The notes under the pieces are model-generated. The model was not told where the DNA came from. It did no database searches and worked only from the letters and a program-made list of their open reading frames with translations. From Thiotrichales bacterium (lineage in GTDB: Bacteria; Pseudomonadota; Gammaproteobacteria; HK1), in assembly GCA_026709935.1 (NCBI GenBank), contig JAPOSC010000008.1, positions 1 to 40,147 of the forward strand: 40,147 bases of DNA. The letters are read 5' to 3'. A program made the translations under genes and the position numbers. Below are positions 25,260 to 36,004 of the stretch, piece by piece. Every line of letters begins with the position of its first letter. Within the stretch, counting starts at the first letter, position 1.

Positions 25260-26210
25260 TCACCTCAGCCAACGCTCCACCATGTCGGCATTGTTGGCGA
25301 CCCACATCTGCGCGAAGTCCGCCGGGTCCTGCTTCTCCACGACGAGCGCGTAGGTCATCGCCGAAACGATGTCGGTGTCGAACTTCACCTTCGACAGCAG
25401 GGACGCCACCTCGGGCAGATCCGTCTCCATCGAGGAGGCATAGTGGATATGCAGGTAGGCGAGGTCCCACCCCACGGGAGCGGAGGACTTGGCCAGCCAG
25501 TCGGGATCGTCGGTGGGCTGGATGACGTTCCACTTCGCCGCGTCGAACGTCGGTTCCTCCAGAATGACGAGTTCATGGAGCGCGAACATGTGGTGTGGCG
25601 TGTAGCAGAAGAACACGATGGGCTGATTCTGCACCACGGCGTTGTCGACTTCGGCCAGGGCGAGCGTCTCGTCCATCTCCTTGAGGTGCATCGTCGCGTC
25701 GTAGCCGTAGCTCTTCGCGCGGATCTTCTCGACATTGGTGGACGCCCAGCCCGCCGCTCCGATCCAGACCTCGCCCTTGTCGTCACCGTCGGTGTCGAAA
25801 AGCGCAGCGACATCGGGGTCGGTGAGGTCGGAGAGCTTCGTCACGCCGTGCTCATCCGCAGTCTGCTTCGTCACGCACATCCCCTGAAAGGCCGCGACGC
25901 CGTTCGGGTTCATGCGCACCGTGCCCTTCTCCTCGACGAACTTGCTGTGCAGGTTCGCCTGGTTCGGCAGCCACACCTCAGGATGCACGTGCATGCTGCC
26001 CGAATCCATGGCTTCGAAGACGACCGGGTTCGTGCTGTTCTGCAGCTCGACGTCCATGCCGTAGTTGTCCTCGATGATGGCCTCGAGAACGTAGGCGGTC
26101 GCGGTGACGGACGGCCAGTTGGGGACGCCGATCACGACGTCCGCCGCCTGCACTATACCGACGCCGAGCGCGAGCGCCCCACCGGCGGCGATTTTCCCGA
26201 GTTGCTTCAT
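25260..26210 (-). CDS. OpuAC/ProX-type ABC transporter substrate-binding protein
   Basis: Periplasmic binding protein of the quaternary-amine (OpuAC) family, 316 residues. A cleavable signal peptide (MKQLGKIAAGGALALGVGIVQAA) ends about residue 23. A good GGAGA box precedes ATG 26210. Tryptophans that could build the cation-binding aromatic cage occur in NWPSVTATAYVL, HPEVWLPNQ, AAGWAS and VGWDLAY, with FFCYTPHHMFA near the middle. The family binds glycine betaine, choline, carnitine, DMSP or TMAO, and the exact ligand is not readable. It is the first gene of the transporter set. It follows a guanidino enzyme gene on the same strand after 247 bases, so a separate promoter is likely. Confidence 0.93.
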   Translation of the reverse strand: MKQLGKIAAGGALALGVGIVQAADVVIGVPNWPSVTATAYVLEAIIEDNYGMDVELQNSTNPVVFEAMDSGSMHVHPEVWLPNQANLHSKFVEEKGTVRMNPNGVAAFQGMCVTKQTADEHGVTKLSDLTDPDVAALFDTDGDDKGEVWIGAAGWASTNVEKIRAKSYGYDATMHLKEMDETLALAEVDNAVVQNQPIVFFCYTPHHMFALHELVILEEPTFDAAKWNVIQPTDDPDWLAKSSAPVGWDLAYLHIHYASSMETDLPEVASLLSKVKFDTDIVSAMTYALVVEKQDPADFAQMWVANNADMVERWLR

Positions 26211-26457
26211 GACGGTTTCTCCTTCGGGTTGTGAGGGGTCGAATGCAACGACTCTCGTTCTCGCAGAGCCGACCGAATCCGGAAATCACTCCCGGACAAG
26301 GGGGCTGCCCGACCGACTCCGCGGACTTTCCGGGGAGGTCGGGGCGTGTCGACGAGTCGAAACATGATACACGTTGACGTGGCGCCCGTGCCTTGCCGCG
26401 CGGAGGCGCTCGACGGCAACGGTCGGAGCCATCGTCGAGGCCGATGCGCGCGGGCGC
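26211..26457. other. Spacer carrying the probable transporter promoter
   Basis: This spacer has no gene. It contains a short AT-rich patch around 26364–26376 that reads TATCAT on the minus strand and could serve as a -10 element for the binding-protein gene, but no matching -35 was found. The rest is GC-rich with no clear hairpin. Confidence 0.3.
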
Positions 26458-27351
26458 CTACGCCTCGTCCCGATGCAGTGCCTGACACAGACAATGGACG
26501 CCGCCGCCCCCGAGGGTGAACATCGACATGTCCGGATCGAAGACCTCGAATCCCATGGCACGCAGGCGCTCGTTCAGATGCCGCGACCCCCGCATCGACA
26601 GGACGCGATCGTTGCCGAGCGCGACCAGGTTGACGCCGAGATTTCTGGCCTCCGCGTAGCCGACCTCCACGAGCTCGAAGCCGCGCCCGCGCAGCCGCGC
26701 CACCAGCCAGTCCTCCATGGCTTCCACGCAAGCGACGAGCAGCTTCGGCGCAAGCGGCACCACCAGACCATCCATGTGCACGAACTCCCGCGAGATGGGC
26801 GCGGTCACCGCCTCCCACCCCTGCGCACGCACCCAGCCCGCCACCTGCTCCGAGCCCTCGCGCTCGGAACGCTCACCGCAGAAGCCGATGAGCACGAACC
26901 CCGGCTCCAGAATGTTGAAGTCGCCGCCCTCGAAGTGTCCGGCGGTGGCGTAGCGCCAGATGGGAATGGTGTTGTCCTGGTAGAAGCGGATGGCGGTGAC
27001 GTAGTCGGCGCGCCGGCTCTTCAGTTGCATGTGGCAGATGAGCGCTCCCCAGGGAGTCATGGCGCTGGAGTCTCGGGCGAAGAAGTTGCGATGCAGGGCT
27101 TCGTCGGCGTCCAGGTAGTGGCAGGTGACACCGCTGGATTCGTAGATCGAGACCATCTCGGCGTGCTGGGCCATCGCCGTCTGGAGGTTGAAACGCACGC
27201 CCGTGTGCGCCTGGTTGTTCAGGGTCCGCATCGTGATCGGCCCCGCGTCGATCCAGCGGTAGAACGCGGGCGTTCCGAGGAGCACGTCGGTGAGGGGACC
27301 GTAATCGTTGGTGATGCCCCACCGTCGGGGGGCTGGAGCAGCAGTGGTCAT
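26458..27351 (-). CDS. Guanidino-group-modifying enzyme (amidinotransferase/DDAH/arginine deiminase family)
   Basis: Member of the pentein superfamily that attacks guanidino carbons through a covalent cysteine. It has 297 residues from ATG 27351, with GGGA six bases upstream. Conserved elements are FARDSS (R93, D94), GHFEGGDFN (E141, D144), the catalytic-histidine segment EFVHMDG (H192) and the nucleophile in GGGGVHCLCQAL (C287). The GERSEREG segment is also typical. Length and motifs fit a dimethylarginine dimethylaminohydrolase-like hydrolase or a small amidinotransferase better than a 400-residue arginine deiminase. The substrate is unknown. It sits between a ureohydrolase and a betaine-type importer on the same strand, suggesting a guanidino-compound pathway. 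Confidence 0.88.
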   Translation of the reverse strand: MTTAAPAPRRWGITNDYGPLTDVLLGTPAFYRWIDAGPITMRTLNNQAHTGVRFNLQTAMAQHAEMVSIYESSGVTCHYLDADEALHRNFFARDSSAMTPWGALICHMQLKSRRADYVTAIRFYQDNTIPIWRYATAGHFEGGDFNILEPGFVLIGFCGERSEREGSEQVAGWVRAQGWEAVTAPISREFVHMDGLVVPLAPKLLVACVEAMEDWLVARLRGRGFELVEVGYAEARNLGVNLVALGNDRVLSMRGSRHLNERLRAMGFEVFDPDMSMFTLGGGGVHCLCQALHRDEA

Positions 27352-27488
27352 GAGCGTCCCTTTCCGGCTTCGAGCTGGCTCGCGAGTAGAACACCGTTGC
27401 CGGGATGCGCGCCAGACCGAACGCGGCAACCATGCCGACAATTCTCGCCGGGCTGGAGCCCGCGCCCGAAGTCACCCCGGACCATACG

Positions 27489-27511
27489 GGGCTATCTTGG
27501 GCTAGCTTGGG
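27489..27511. repeat. Short 10-bp tandem repeat
   Basis: GGGCTATCTT and GGGCTAGCTT are followed by GGGC, giving about 2.4 copies of a 10-bp unit in the 260-base spacer upstream of the guanidino enzyme gene. Nothing else is recognised in this spacer. The function is unknown. Confidence 0.5.
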
Positions 27512-27611
27512 CCGGATACTCCGGAGCGCAAACTCGTAGCAATTGCGTTGCGTGAGGGTCTCCCGGGACATCGGCGGGAGCGCCTGCAACCACTCATGGT
27601 TCGCGAGCGCG

Positions 27612-28613
27612 CTATCGGGGAAAGTCGTCCGCAATCAGGCTGACGATCTCGAACACGATTGCCGCCGCGGTATGTGCGGTGATCCGGTTCGGGTGGTCCT
27701 TGGTGGGCATCAGGCACACAACATCGCCGCCGATCACGTTCTTGCCGCGCACCGAGCGCAGGAGCCGCATCACCTCATCGATCCGGAAGCCCTCGCAGCC
27801 GGCTTCAAGGTTCGCGACCGCCGGCGCGACGGTCGGGTCCAGACAGTCCAGGTCGAAGGTGATGTAGAGGGGGGCATCACCGATCCGCCTGTCGATGATC
27901 GCCATGGTCTCCTCGGGACCGATGGCGCGGTAGCGGTCCATGGAGATCACTTCGTAGCCGAGTTCCTCGCTCGGCTTGCGCCAGTCGAGGGTGCGCGGAT
28001 TGCCCCGCATGCCGATCTGCACACTACGGCCCGCGTCGATGTACCCGTCGCGCACGAGCCAGCTCGCCCAGTGGGCGGCCGACTTCACCGCCCCGAGGAA
28101 GTGCGGGACCTGCTCGTAGGCATCGGTGTGGGCGTCGAAGTGCAGGAACACCGCCTTCTCGCTCCCGGTAAGGCGAGCGCCCGTCCCGGCGATGGCCTCC
28201 ATGATTCCGCCGGTGACGGAGTGATCGCCGCCCACCGACACCGGCCGGACTCCGGCCGCGTCGATCGCCCGGTAGAACTCGGTGATGCGTGCGATGCACG
28301 CCTCGTTGTCATTGGCCTCGGGCAGCGGCACATCGCCCATGTCGCGGATACGAGCGCGTTCCCACGGGTCGATCCCAAACTCCATATGCACGCGCCGCGC
28401 CATCGCGGAGACATCGCGCACCGCTCGGGGGCCGAGGTGCTGGTCGCGCTCAGTGGTCCCGTTGCCGGTCGAATGCGGCACGCCCACGAGAGCGATGTCG
28501 CACTGGCGCGGATCGCGTTCCACGGGACAGCGGAAGAAGGTGGCGATATCCCACCAGTACAAGCCCTGCAACATGAGCTCGTCGGTGCTGGTCAGACCGG
28601 TCGTCTTGGCCAT
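27612..28613 (-). CDS. Ureohydrolase (agmatinase/arginase superfamily)
   Basis: Binuclear-manganese hydrolase releasing urea from a guanidino substrate. It has 333 residues from ATG 28613. Metal ligands are H131 (GGDHS), D160, H162 and D164 (DAHTD), and D254 and D256 (FDLDCLDP). Two regions depart from ordinary agmatinases. The strand-1 loop is GVPHSTGNGTTERDQHLGPRAVRD, where agmatinases have a GxRxGPxxIR-type motif. The metal-loop continuation is TVAPAVANLEAGCEGF in place of the usual APGTxxPxxGG. The substrate may thus differ from agmatine; guanidinobutyrate, guanidinopropionate or free guanidine are options. The gene starts 34 bases after ilvN on the same strand and may be transcribed with it. 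Confidence 0.88.
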   Translation of the reverse strand: MAKTTGLTSTDELMLQGLYWWDIATFFRCPVERDPRQCDIALVGVPHSTGNGTTERDQHLGPRAVRDVSAMARRVHMEFGIDPWERARIRDMGDVPLPEANDNEACIARITEFYRAIDAAGVRPVSVGGDHSVTGGIMEAIAGTGARLTGSEKAVFLHFDAHTDAYEQVPHFLGAVKSAAHWASWLVRDGYIDAGRSVQIGMRGNPRTLDWRKPSEELGYEVISMDRYRAIGPEETMAIIDRRIGDAPLYITFDLDCLDPTVAPAVANLEAGCEGFRIDEVMRLLRSVRGKNVIGGDVVCLMPTKDHPNRITAHTAAAIVFEIVSLIADDFPR

Positions 28614-28647
28614 TCGTGTCGATTCGCTGCCTGAAACGGCCTTGGCG

Positions 28648-29139
28648 TCAGAGCCGGAGCCCCCGCTCTCCGCGCACGATGGCGAGGGCGCCGGAGCGCA
28701 CCACTTCGAGGATCGACTTGTGGTCGAGCGCTCCGATGAAAGCATCGAGCTTGGCGCCGTCGCCGGTGACCTCGATGATGTACGTCGACTGGGTCACATC
28801 GAGGATGCGGCCCCGGAAGATGTCGGCGATCCGCTTGACCTCTTCGCGAGCGCTGCCGGCCACTCGCACCTTGACCAGCATGATCTCGCGCTCGACGTGC
28901 GCGTCCCCGGTGATGTCGAGGAGCTTGACCACGTCGATGAGCTTGTGCAGTTGCTTCGTGATCTGTTCGATGATCTCGTCCGAACCCGACGTGACCAACG
29001 TCATTCGGGATGCGGATGCGTCCTCGGTCGGTGCGACCGAGAGCGACTCGATGTTGTAGGCACGAGCGGAGAACAGGCCGGCCACGCGACTGAGGGCTCC
29101 CGGCTCGTTCTCGAGCAGCATCGAAATGATGTGACGCAA
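28648..29139 (-). CDS. ilvN: Acetolactate synthase small (regulatory) subunit
   Basis: Regulatory subunit of acetohydroxyacid synthase, binding valine through its ACT domain and activating the large subunit. It has 163 residues, the same as E. coli IlvH. The N-terminal ACT domain reads MRHIISMLLENEPGALSRVAGLFSARAYNIESL with the effector-site GxL-region, and the C-terminal half ends SGALAIVRGERGLRL. It starts 22 bases after the ilvI stop. ilvC, which commonly follows, is not present; a ureohydrolase gene occupies that place. The symbol ilvH is equally usable. Confidence 0.96.
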   Translation of the reverse strand: MRHIISMLLENEPGALSRVAGLFSARAYNIESLSVAPTEDASASRMTLVTSGSDEIIEQITKQLHKLIDVVKLLDITGDAHVEREIMLVKVRVAGSAREEVKRIADIFRGRILDVTQSTYIIEVTGDGAKLDAFIGALDHKSILEVVRSGALAIVRGERGLRL

Positions 29140-29161
29140 GGTTCGATACTCCGGACAGGAT

Positions 29162-30889
29162 TCAGGCGAGCTCCCGCTGTCGCGAATGCGCCGACAGCAC
29201 CATCTCGTTCTGGCCCTTGCCCGCCATCATCATCGGATAGACGTTCTCGGCCGGATCGGTGATGAAGTCCATGAACACCAGCCGATCCTTCATCGCGAAC
29301 GCCTCGCGGAGTGCGCCATCCACATCCCCGGGATTTTCGATCTTCATCCCCACGTGCCCGAAGCTCTCGGCCAGCGCCGCGAAATCGGGGAGGGAGTCCA
29401 GGTAGGAGTGCGACTCCCGGTTCTCGTACATGAACTCCTGCCACTGCCGGACCATGCCGAGGTAGCGATTGTTGAGATTGATGACCTTGATGGGCAGATC
29501 GTACTGCTTGGCGGTCGAGAGCTCCTGAATGCACATGATGATACTGCCCTCTCCGGTGACGCACGCCACCTGCGCATCCGGGTAGGCGAGCTGTACGCCG
29601 AGCGCGGCCGGCAGTCCGAAACCCATCGTGCCGAGCCCGCCGGAGTTGATCCAGCGCCTCGGCTTGTCGAACGGATAGAACTGCGCCGCCCACATCTGGT
29701 GCTGCCCGACATCCGACGTGACGTAGGCGTCTCCGCCGGTCACTTCGTGGAGCTTCTGCAGCACCGACTGCGGCTTGATCAGCGTGTCGGAATGGTCGTA
29801 GGAGAGACAGTCGACCGATTTCCAGCGGTTGATCCGGTCCCACCATTCGGACAGGGCTTGCGCATCCGGACGACGGTTCGTGCCCTCCAGCATCCCGTTG
29901 ATCTCGCGGAGCACGTTCAGGACCGAGCCCACGATGGGGACTTGCACCTTGACCGTCTTCGAGATGGACGCGGGATCGATGTCGATGTGGACGATGCGCG
30001 CATGGGGACAGAACTTGCTCACTTCCCCGACCACCCGATCGTCGAAGCGGGCTCCGATCCCGATGAGGACATCGCAGTTGTGCATGGCCATGTTCGCTTC
30101 GTATGTGCCATGCATGCCCAGCATCCCGACGAACTGCGGGTCGGTCCCGGGGTACGCGCCGAGTCCCATCAGGGTGTTTGTGATGGGGTACCCGAGCGTG
30201 CGGGTGAAGCGCACGAGCTCGTCCGATGCGTTGTCGAGAACCACGCCGCCGCCGGTGTAGATCATCGGGCGCTTCGCGGACAGGATCAGGTCGAGAGCCT
30301 TCTTCATCTGCCTCGGATGTCCCCGCACCACCGGGTTGTAAGACCGCATCGTCACGCTGGCCGGATACTCGTACGGAATCCTGACATTGGGCGCGGTCAC
30401 GTCCTTGGGGATGTCGACCACGACCGGGCCCGGCCGTCCGGTGGTGGCGACGTAGAACGCCTTCTTGAGGGTCTCGGCGAGGTCATGCACATCCTTCACG
30501 AGGAAGTTGTGCTTCACGCAGGGACGCGTGATGCCCACGCAGTCGACCTCCTGGAATGCGTCGCTGCCGATCGCGTGGGTCGGGACCTGGCCGGTGATGA
30601 CCACCATCGGCACCGAGTCCATGTGCGCGGTGGCGATGCCGGTCACCGCGTTGGTGGCGCCCGGTCCGGAAGTGACGAGCACCACGCCGGGCTTGCCCGT
30701 CGCGCGGGCGTAGCCATCGGCCATGTGGGTGGCGCCCTGCTCGTGGCGGACGAGAATGTGCTTGACGTCGTCCTGCGAGTAGATCTCGTCGTAGATATGG
30801 AGAACGGCTCCGCCGGGGTAGCCGAAGATGTACTCCACCCCCTCGTCCTTCAGGAACTGCATGAGGATCCGGGACCCTGAAAGCTCCAC
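29162..30889 (-). CDS. ilvI: Acetolactate synthase large (catalytic) subunit
   Basis: ThDP-dependent enzyme that condenses pyruvate with pyruvate or 2-ketobutyrate, the first common step to valine, leucine and isoleucine. It has 575 residues from GTG 30889, supported by GGGAG seven bases upstream and alignment at VELSGSRILMQFL. The catalytic Glu is in RHEQGATHMADGYAR. The ThDP-diphosphate motif reads GEGSIIMCIQELSTAKQYDLPIKVINLNN, with GEG rather than GDG, a variant I believe occurs in other proteobacterial IlvI. The frame is open a further 22 codons upstream through a terminator-like hairpin, so the choice of start matters for regulation. ilvN follows. Confidence 0.96.
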   Translation of the reverse strand: MELSGSRILMQFLKDEGVEYIFGYPGGAVLHIYDEIYSQDDVKHILVRHEQGATHMADGYARATGKPGVVLVTSGPGATNAVTGIATAHMDSVPMVVITGQVPTHAIGSDAFQEVDCVGITRPCVKHNFLVKDVHDLAETLKKAFYVATTGRPGPVVVDIPKDVTAPNVRIPYEYPASVTMRSYNPVVRGHPRQMKKALDLILSAKRPMIYTGGGVVLDNASDELVRFTRTLGYPITNTLMGLGAYPGTDPQFVGMLGMHGTYEANMAMHNCDVLIGIGARFDDRVVGEVSKFCPHARIVHIDIDPASISKTVKVQVPIVGSVLNVLREINGMLEGTNRRPDAQALSEWWDRINRWKSVDCLSYDHSDTLIKPQSVLQKLHEVTGGDAYVTSDVGQHQMWAAQFYPFDKPRRWINSGGLGTMGFGLPAALGVQLAYPDAQVACVTGEGSIIMCIQELSTAKQYDLPIKVINLNNRYLGMVRQWQEFMYENRESHSYLDSLPDFAALAESFGHVGMKIENPGDVDGALREAFAMKDRLVFMDFITDPAENVYPMMMAGKGQNEMVLSAHSRQRELA

Positions 30890-30911
30890 AGCCGATCTCC
30901 CGCCGAAATGC

Positions 30912-30934
30912 AAAAAAAGCCCGCGGGGCGGGCT
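30912..30934 (-). terminator. Intrinsic terminator-like hairpin in the ilvI leader (candidate attenuator)
   Basis: On the minus strand, AGCCCG-CCCCG-CGGGCT is followed directly by a run of T (seven including the last stem base), a classical intrinsic terminator. It lies 22–45 bases upstream of the ilvI GTG and downstream of a probable promoter, so it would act inside the leader. It cannot serve proS, which points the other way. Confidence 0.75.
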
Positions 30935-30962
30935 CCGGACACACCACACTTCCAAGGGGCAA

Positions 30963-30990
30963 CCTATATGAAAAAACGGCGAACGGTCAA
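30963..30990 (-). promoter_or_regulatory. Probable sigma-70 promoter of ilvI
   Basis: The minus strand reads TTGACC, 16 bases, TATAGG. The -35 is close to consensus and the -10 fair, and both sit in a rare T-rich stretch. Transcription would start near 30956, giving a leader of about 67 bases that contains the terminator-like hairpin. The same DNA encodes a short ORF (MVLTVRRFFI, 30996–30964) rich in Val and Leu, which would only be transcribed from a promoter further upstream. Confidence 0.6.
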
Positions 30991-31257
30991 GACCATACGG
31001 GGTCCTAAGGACACCATGTCAGGCCGGTGGCCCTCCCGAGCGGCGGCCACGCGAACGTTTGTCCCCACATCCCGGCCGTGAGGCTCTCCCGGTCGGCGCC
31101 GGGCCGGATGGTGGTGTCGCAGGCATGCAGCCACTACGATAGCTACGGGCGGTGGGACGGTCGGGACCGATGGGTCCGTCACAGCAGACCCCTTCCGGAT
31201 TCCGCCCGTCGCACCGGGCTCGTCCATCACTCCGGTCCACTCCAGGGAGTCTCGCCA

Positions 31258-33697
<2,440 letters not shown>

Positions 33698-33880
33698 GAC
33701 GGGACGAAGTCGCGCTTCGGGCCGATCTCCCGGAGCATCAGCGGGCACTGGCGGCCGGTCACCAATCCGGATCGAGCACCTGCTCGAGTGTGCAGGGCGG
33801 ATCAACCGGGATGTTCGTCGTGTCGATGCCGTCCCGCGCCAGACTGCGAGCGGCGCCGCGGCGGGCGATTCCATACTCCT

Positions 33881-34609
33881 TCAACCACCTTTTTGCTCAA
33901 CCGCTTCCATGAGGTCCCGCACGAAGGGCACCGTGAGCCGACGCTGGTGCGCCATGGAGTGGTAGTCGAGGTGATCGAGCAGAGCGACGAGGCTCGTCAT
34001 GTCCCGACGATGACGGGTGAGTACGTAGACGACGACATCGTCCGGTATGTCCATGCCGCGTCCGCTCGCGTACCGGCGAAGCGCCCGGGCCCGGCTCTCG
34101 TCGTCGAGTTCGCGCAGGCGATAGACGGTCGCGGCGCTGAGTCGGGACTGCAGGTCGGCCAGCGCAAACGGAGTTCTCGCCGGCGACGCGCGGGCACTGA
34201 CAAGCACTCGGGCTCTCGCGGATACCGATGCCTCCACCAGTGCGAGCAGCGCCTCTTCCCACCCGCGATCGCCGGCGACCGCATCGATGTCGTCGATGCA
34301 CAACAGCCCGCTCCGCCCGAATCCGTGCACCGCATCGACCCCCTGCGCACGCCACTCGCGCATCGGCACGAACGCCACCGCACCGCCGTCCGCGCTCGCC
34401 GTCGCGCAGGCCGCCTCCAGCAGATGGGTTTTCCCGGTTCCGGGGTCGCCTGCGATCAGCACCCGCTCCGGTGTCCCGTCGGTGGCGATCCGCCGCACCG
34501 CGTCCACCAACTCCGCGTTGTCCGGCGTCACCTCGAAGTCCCCGAACCGCCGCCCCCTCGCCAGCCCGAGGCGCAGGGGAAGCTGCGCCGCCGCATTCAC
34601 GGCGCCCAC
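33881..34609 (-). CDS. hda: DnaA regulatory inactivator Hda
   Basis: AAA+ protein that, bound to the DNA-loaded sliding clamp, stimulates hydrolysis of DnaA-ATP after initiation. It has 242 residues from GTG 34609 (a second GTG lies at 34600). The N-terminal clamp-binding motif is QLPLRLGL. Walker A is GDPGTGKTHLL, Walker B LLCIDDIDAVAG, and sensor 1 VLVSARASPAR. The C-terminal lid domain (LRRYASGRGMDIPDDVVVYVLTRHRRDM) matches DnaA domain III. It lies 40 bases after the DUF2066 gene, in the order also seen in Pseudomonas, and converges with wrbA across 183 bases that hold no clear gene. Confidence 0.93.
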   Translation of the reverse strand: MGAVNAAAQLPLRLGLARGRRFGDFEVTPDNAELVDAVRRIATDGTPERVLIAGDPGTGKTHLLEAACATASADGGAVAFVPMREWRAQGVDAVHGFGRSGLLCIDDIDAVAGDRGWEEALLALVEASVSARARVLVSARASPARTPFALADLQSRLSAATVYRLRELDDESRARALRRYASGRGMDIPDDVVVYVLTRHRRDMTSLVALLDHLDYHSMAHQRRLTVPFVRDLMEAVEQKGG

Positions 34610-34649
34610 CGCTTCGTCGCGGACGGCCTGGCCTGGTGGCCATGATGGG

Positions 34650-35741
34650 TCACGGCAGCAGCCGAAGCGCCAGGGCGCCGTCCACGTCGCCCGCGTCCTC
34701 GGCCAGGGTCGACTCCAGTGCGATCAGCTCGCGCAGCCCCGCCACACCCGTGCGCAGCTTCAACCCAAGCCGCACCCGTCCCGCGACCACGGCGAGTACG
34801 TCGACCGATTCCACTTCGCCGAGCGACTCCAGATATCGCACCGTGCGCACATATGACGCAAAGTCGTGGACGCCGCTCACGGACACCGCGATCGCCGCCC
34901 CGCCCGTCTCCGGCGCCGCCACGCTCGTGTAGTGGAAGGCGAGCGCGTCGATCGCTTCCTGGAAACCTTCGTCGACGACGAGATCGAGCACGTCGCCGTG
35001 GGTCGTCCATCGCCGGACCGACCCGGGAAGCAGCAGCGACCACCGCGCTTCCCAGAACACTCCGCGCTCGATCCTTCCGAGCAGGATGCTGCCGGGCCGA
35101 TATCGTTGGGAAGCAGCGCGGAGCCGCTCCTCCGCCTCGGCCCAGAGCTCGGGTGCTCCAGCCAGGGTCAAGTCCTGAAGATCCAGCAGCGGCAGGATCA
35201 TCGATACGCCCCGTGACGCCGCGCCGCGCCGCAGAACCTCCACCATCGCCTCGGAGCCCTCCGATCCGGCGATCAGCGTCGGCCCATCGCTCTGCATCGC
35301 GAGCCACACCAGAACGGGCGGACGCGGGCTGCTCCACAATGCCAATCCCGCCTCGCGCAGGAGCCTCCCGACCGCCTCCTCATCGAACCGTGCCCACAGG
35401 CGAGGCTCATGCGCACTTGCCTCGCCGAGCCCCGTCTCCGCGGTGCGCAACTGGTACTGCTGCACGAATGCCTGCGCATTCTCGATCAACGAATCGATTG
35501 AGGACCCGTCCGCGAGCCCGCGCCGGCCCGTCACCCGTACGATCACCTGGCGCAGCGCCTGGCGGAATGCGTCGGCCCGGCTCTGCGCGTCCTGGTCGGA
35601 CCACGGCACCTCGGCCTCGTGGAGGGCGGTCTCGGCGCACACTCCCGGAGGCCCGCCCACCGCCACCACAAGAGCGAGCGGCATGGCCCAGCCGGAAATT
35701 TGACGGGTTCGCGAAGCAAGGGCGTTGAGACGGTCAGGCAT
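34650..35741 (-). CDS. DUF2066 family exported protein
   Basis: Conserved protein of unknown function found next to hda and purM in gammaproteobacteria. It has 363 residues from ATG 35741. A signal peptide, SGWAMPLALVVAVGGPPGVCAE, ends about residue 36, so it is probably periplasmic. The family-typical first part, ALHEAEVPWSDQDAQSRADAFRQALRQVIVRVTGR, is clear. Later segments (MILPLLDLQD, RPGSILLGRIER, WRWTTHGDVLDL-type strands) look like an alpha/beta fold with repeated beta segments. No catalytic motif is visible. It is probably co-transcribed with hda and is divergent from purM. Confidence 0.85.
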   Translation of the reverse strand: MPDRLNALASRTRQISGWAMPLALVVAVGGPPGVCAETALHEAEVPWSDQDAQSRADAFRQALRQVIVRVTGRRGLADGSSIDSLIENAQAFVQQYQLRTAETGLGEASAHEPRLWARFDEEAVGRLLREAGLALWSSPRPPVLVWLAMQSDGPTLIAGSEGSEAMVEVLRRGAASRGVSMILPLLDLQDLTLAGAPELWAEAEERLRAASQRYRPGSILLGRIERGVFWEARWSLLLPGSVRRWTTHGDVLDLVVDEGFQEAIDALAFHYTSVAAPETGGAAIAVSVSGVHDFASYVRTVRYLESLGEVESVDVLAVVAGRVRLGLKLRTGVAGLRELIALESTLAEDAGDVDGALALRLLP

Positions 35742-36004
35742 CTGCTTCCGCAGCCGTGCATCGGTCAAGTTTTCGGGTCTGCACGCCGGCGCTCGGGCGT
35801 GAAAGGCGGGGTACCGCACAGATCATGTCGTTGGCTCAGGGATACGGCCGCGCGGGCCGCGCGGCATCGGCATTCGACGCTATGGGAAGCGCCAACGGCA
35901 AGTCAAGCCGGGTCGAGCCCGGTTCGAACCTGACCCGAATATCCACCAGCCCGCGGGCCAGGGAAGCCTTGACCACCCACGAATCAAGTACCATCGCAGG
36001 TCTG

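Noticed and set aside
29535..29600. GEG in place of GDG in the ThDP motif of IlvI as a defect
   Set aside because: I believe GEGSI- variants occur in other proteobacterial acetolactate synthases, and all other motifs are intact.
29186..30880. 564-codon open frame on the plus strand opposite ilvI
   Set aside because: Antisense to acetolactate synthase; composition is that of a mirror frame and there is no ribosome-binding site.
35969..35994. purM promoter (TTGACC with TACCAT)
   Set aside because: The two hexamers are only 14 bases apart, too close for a standard promoter; no better pair was seen.
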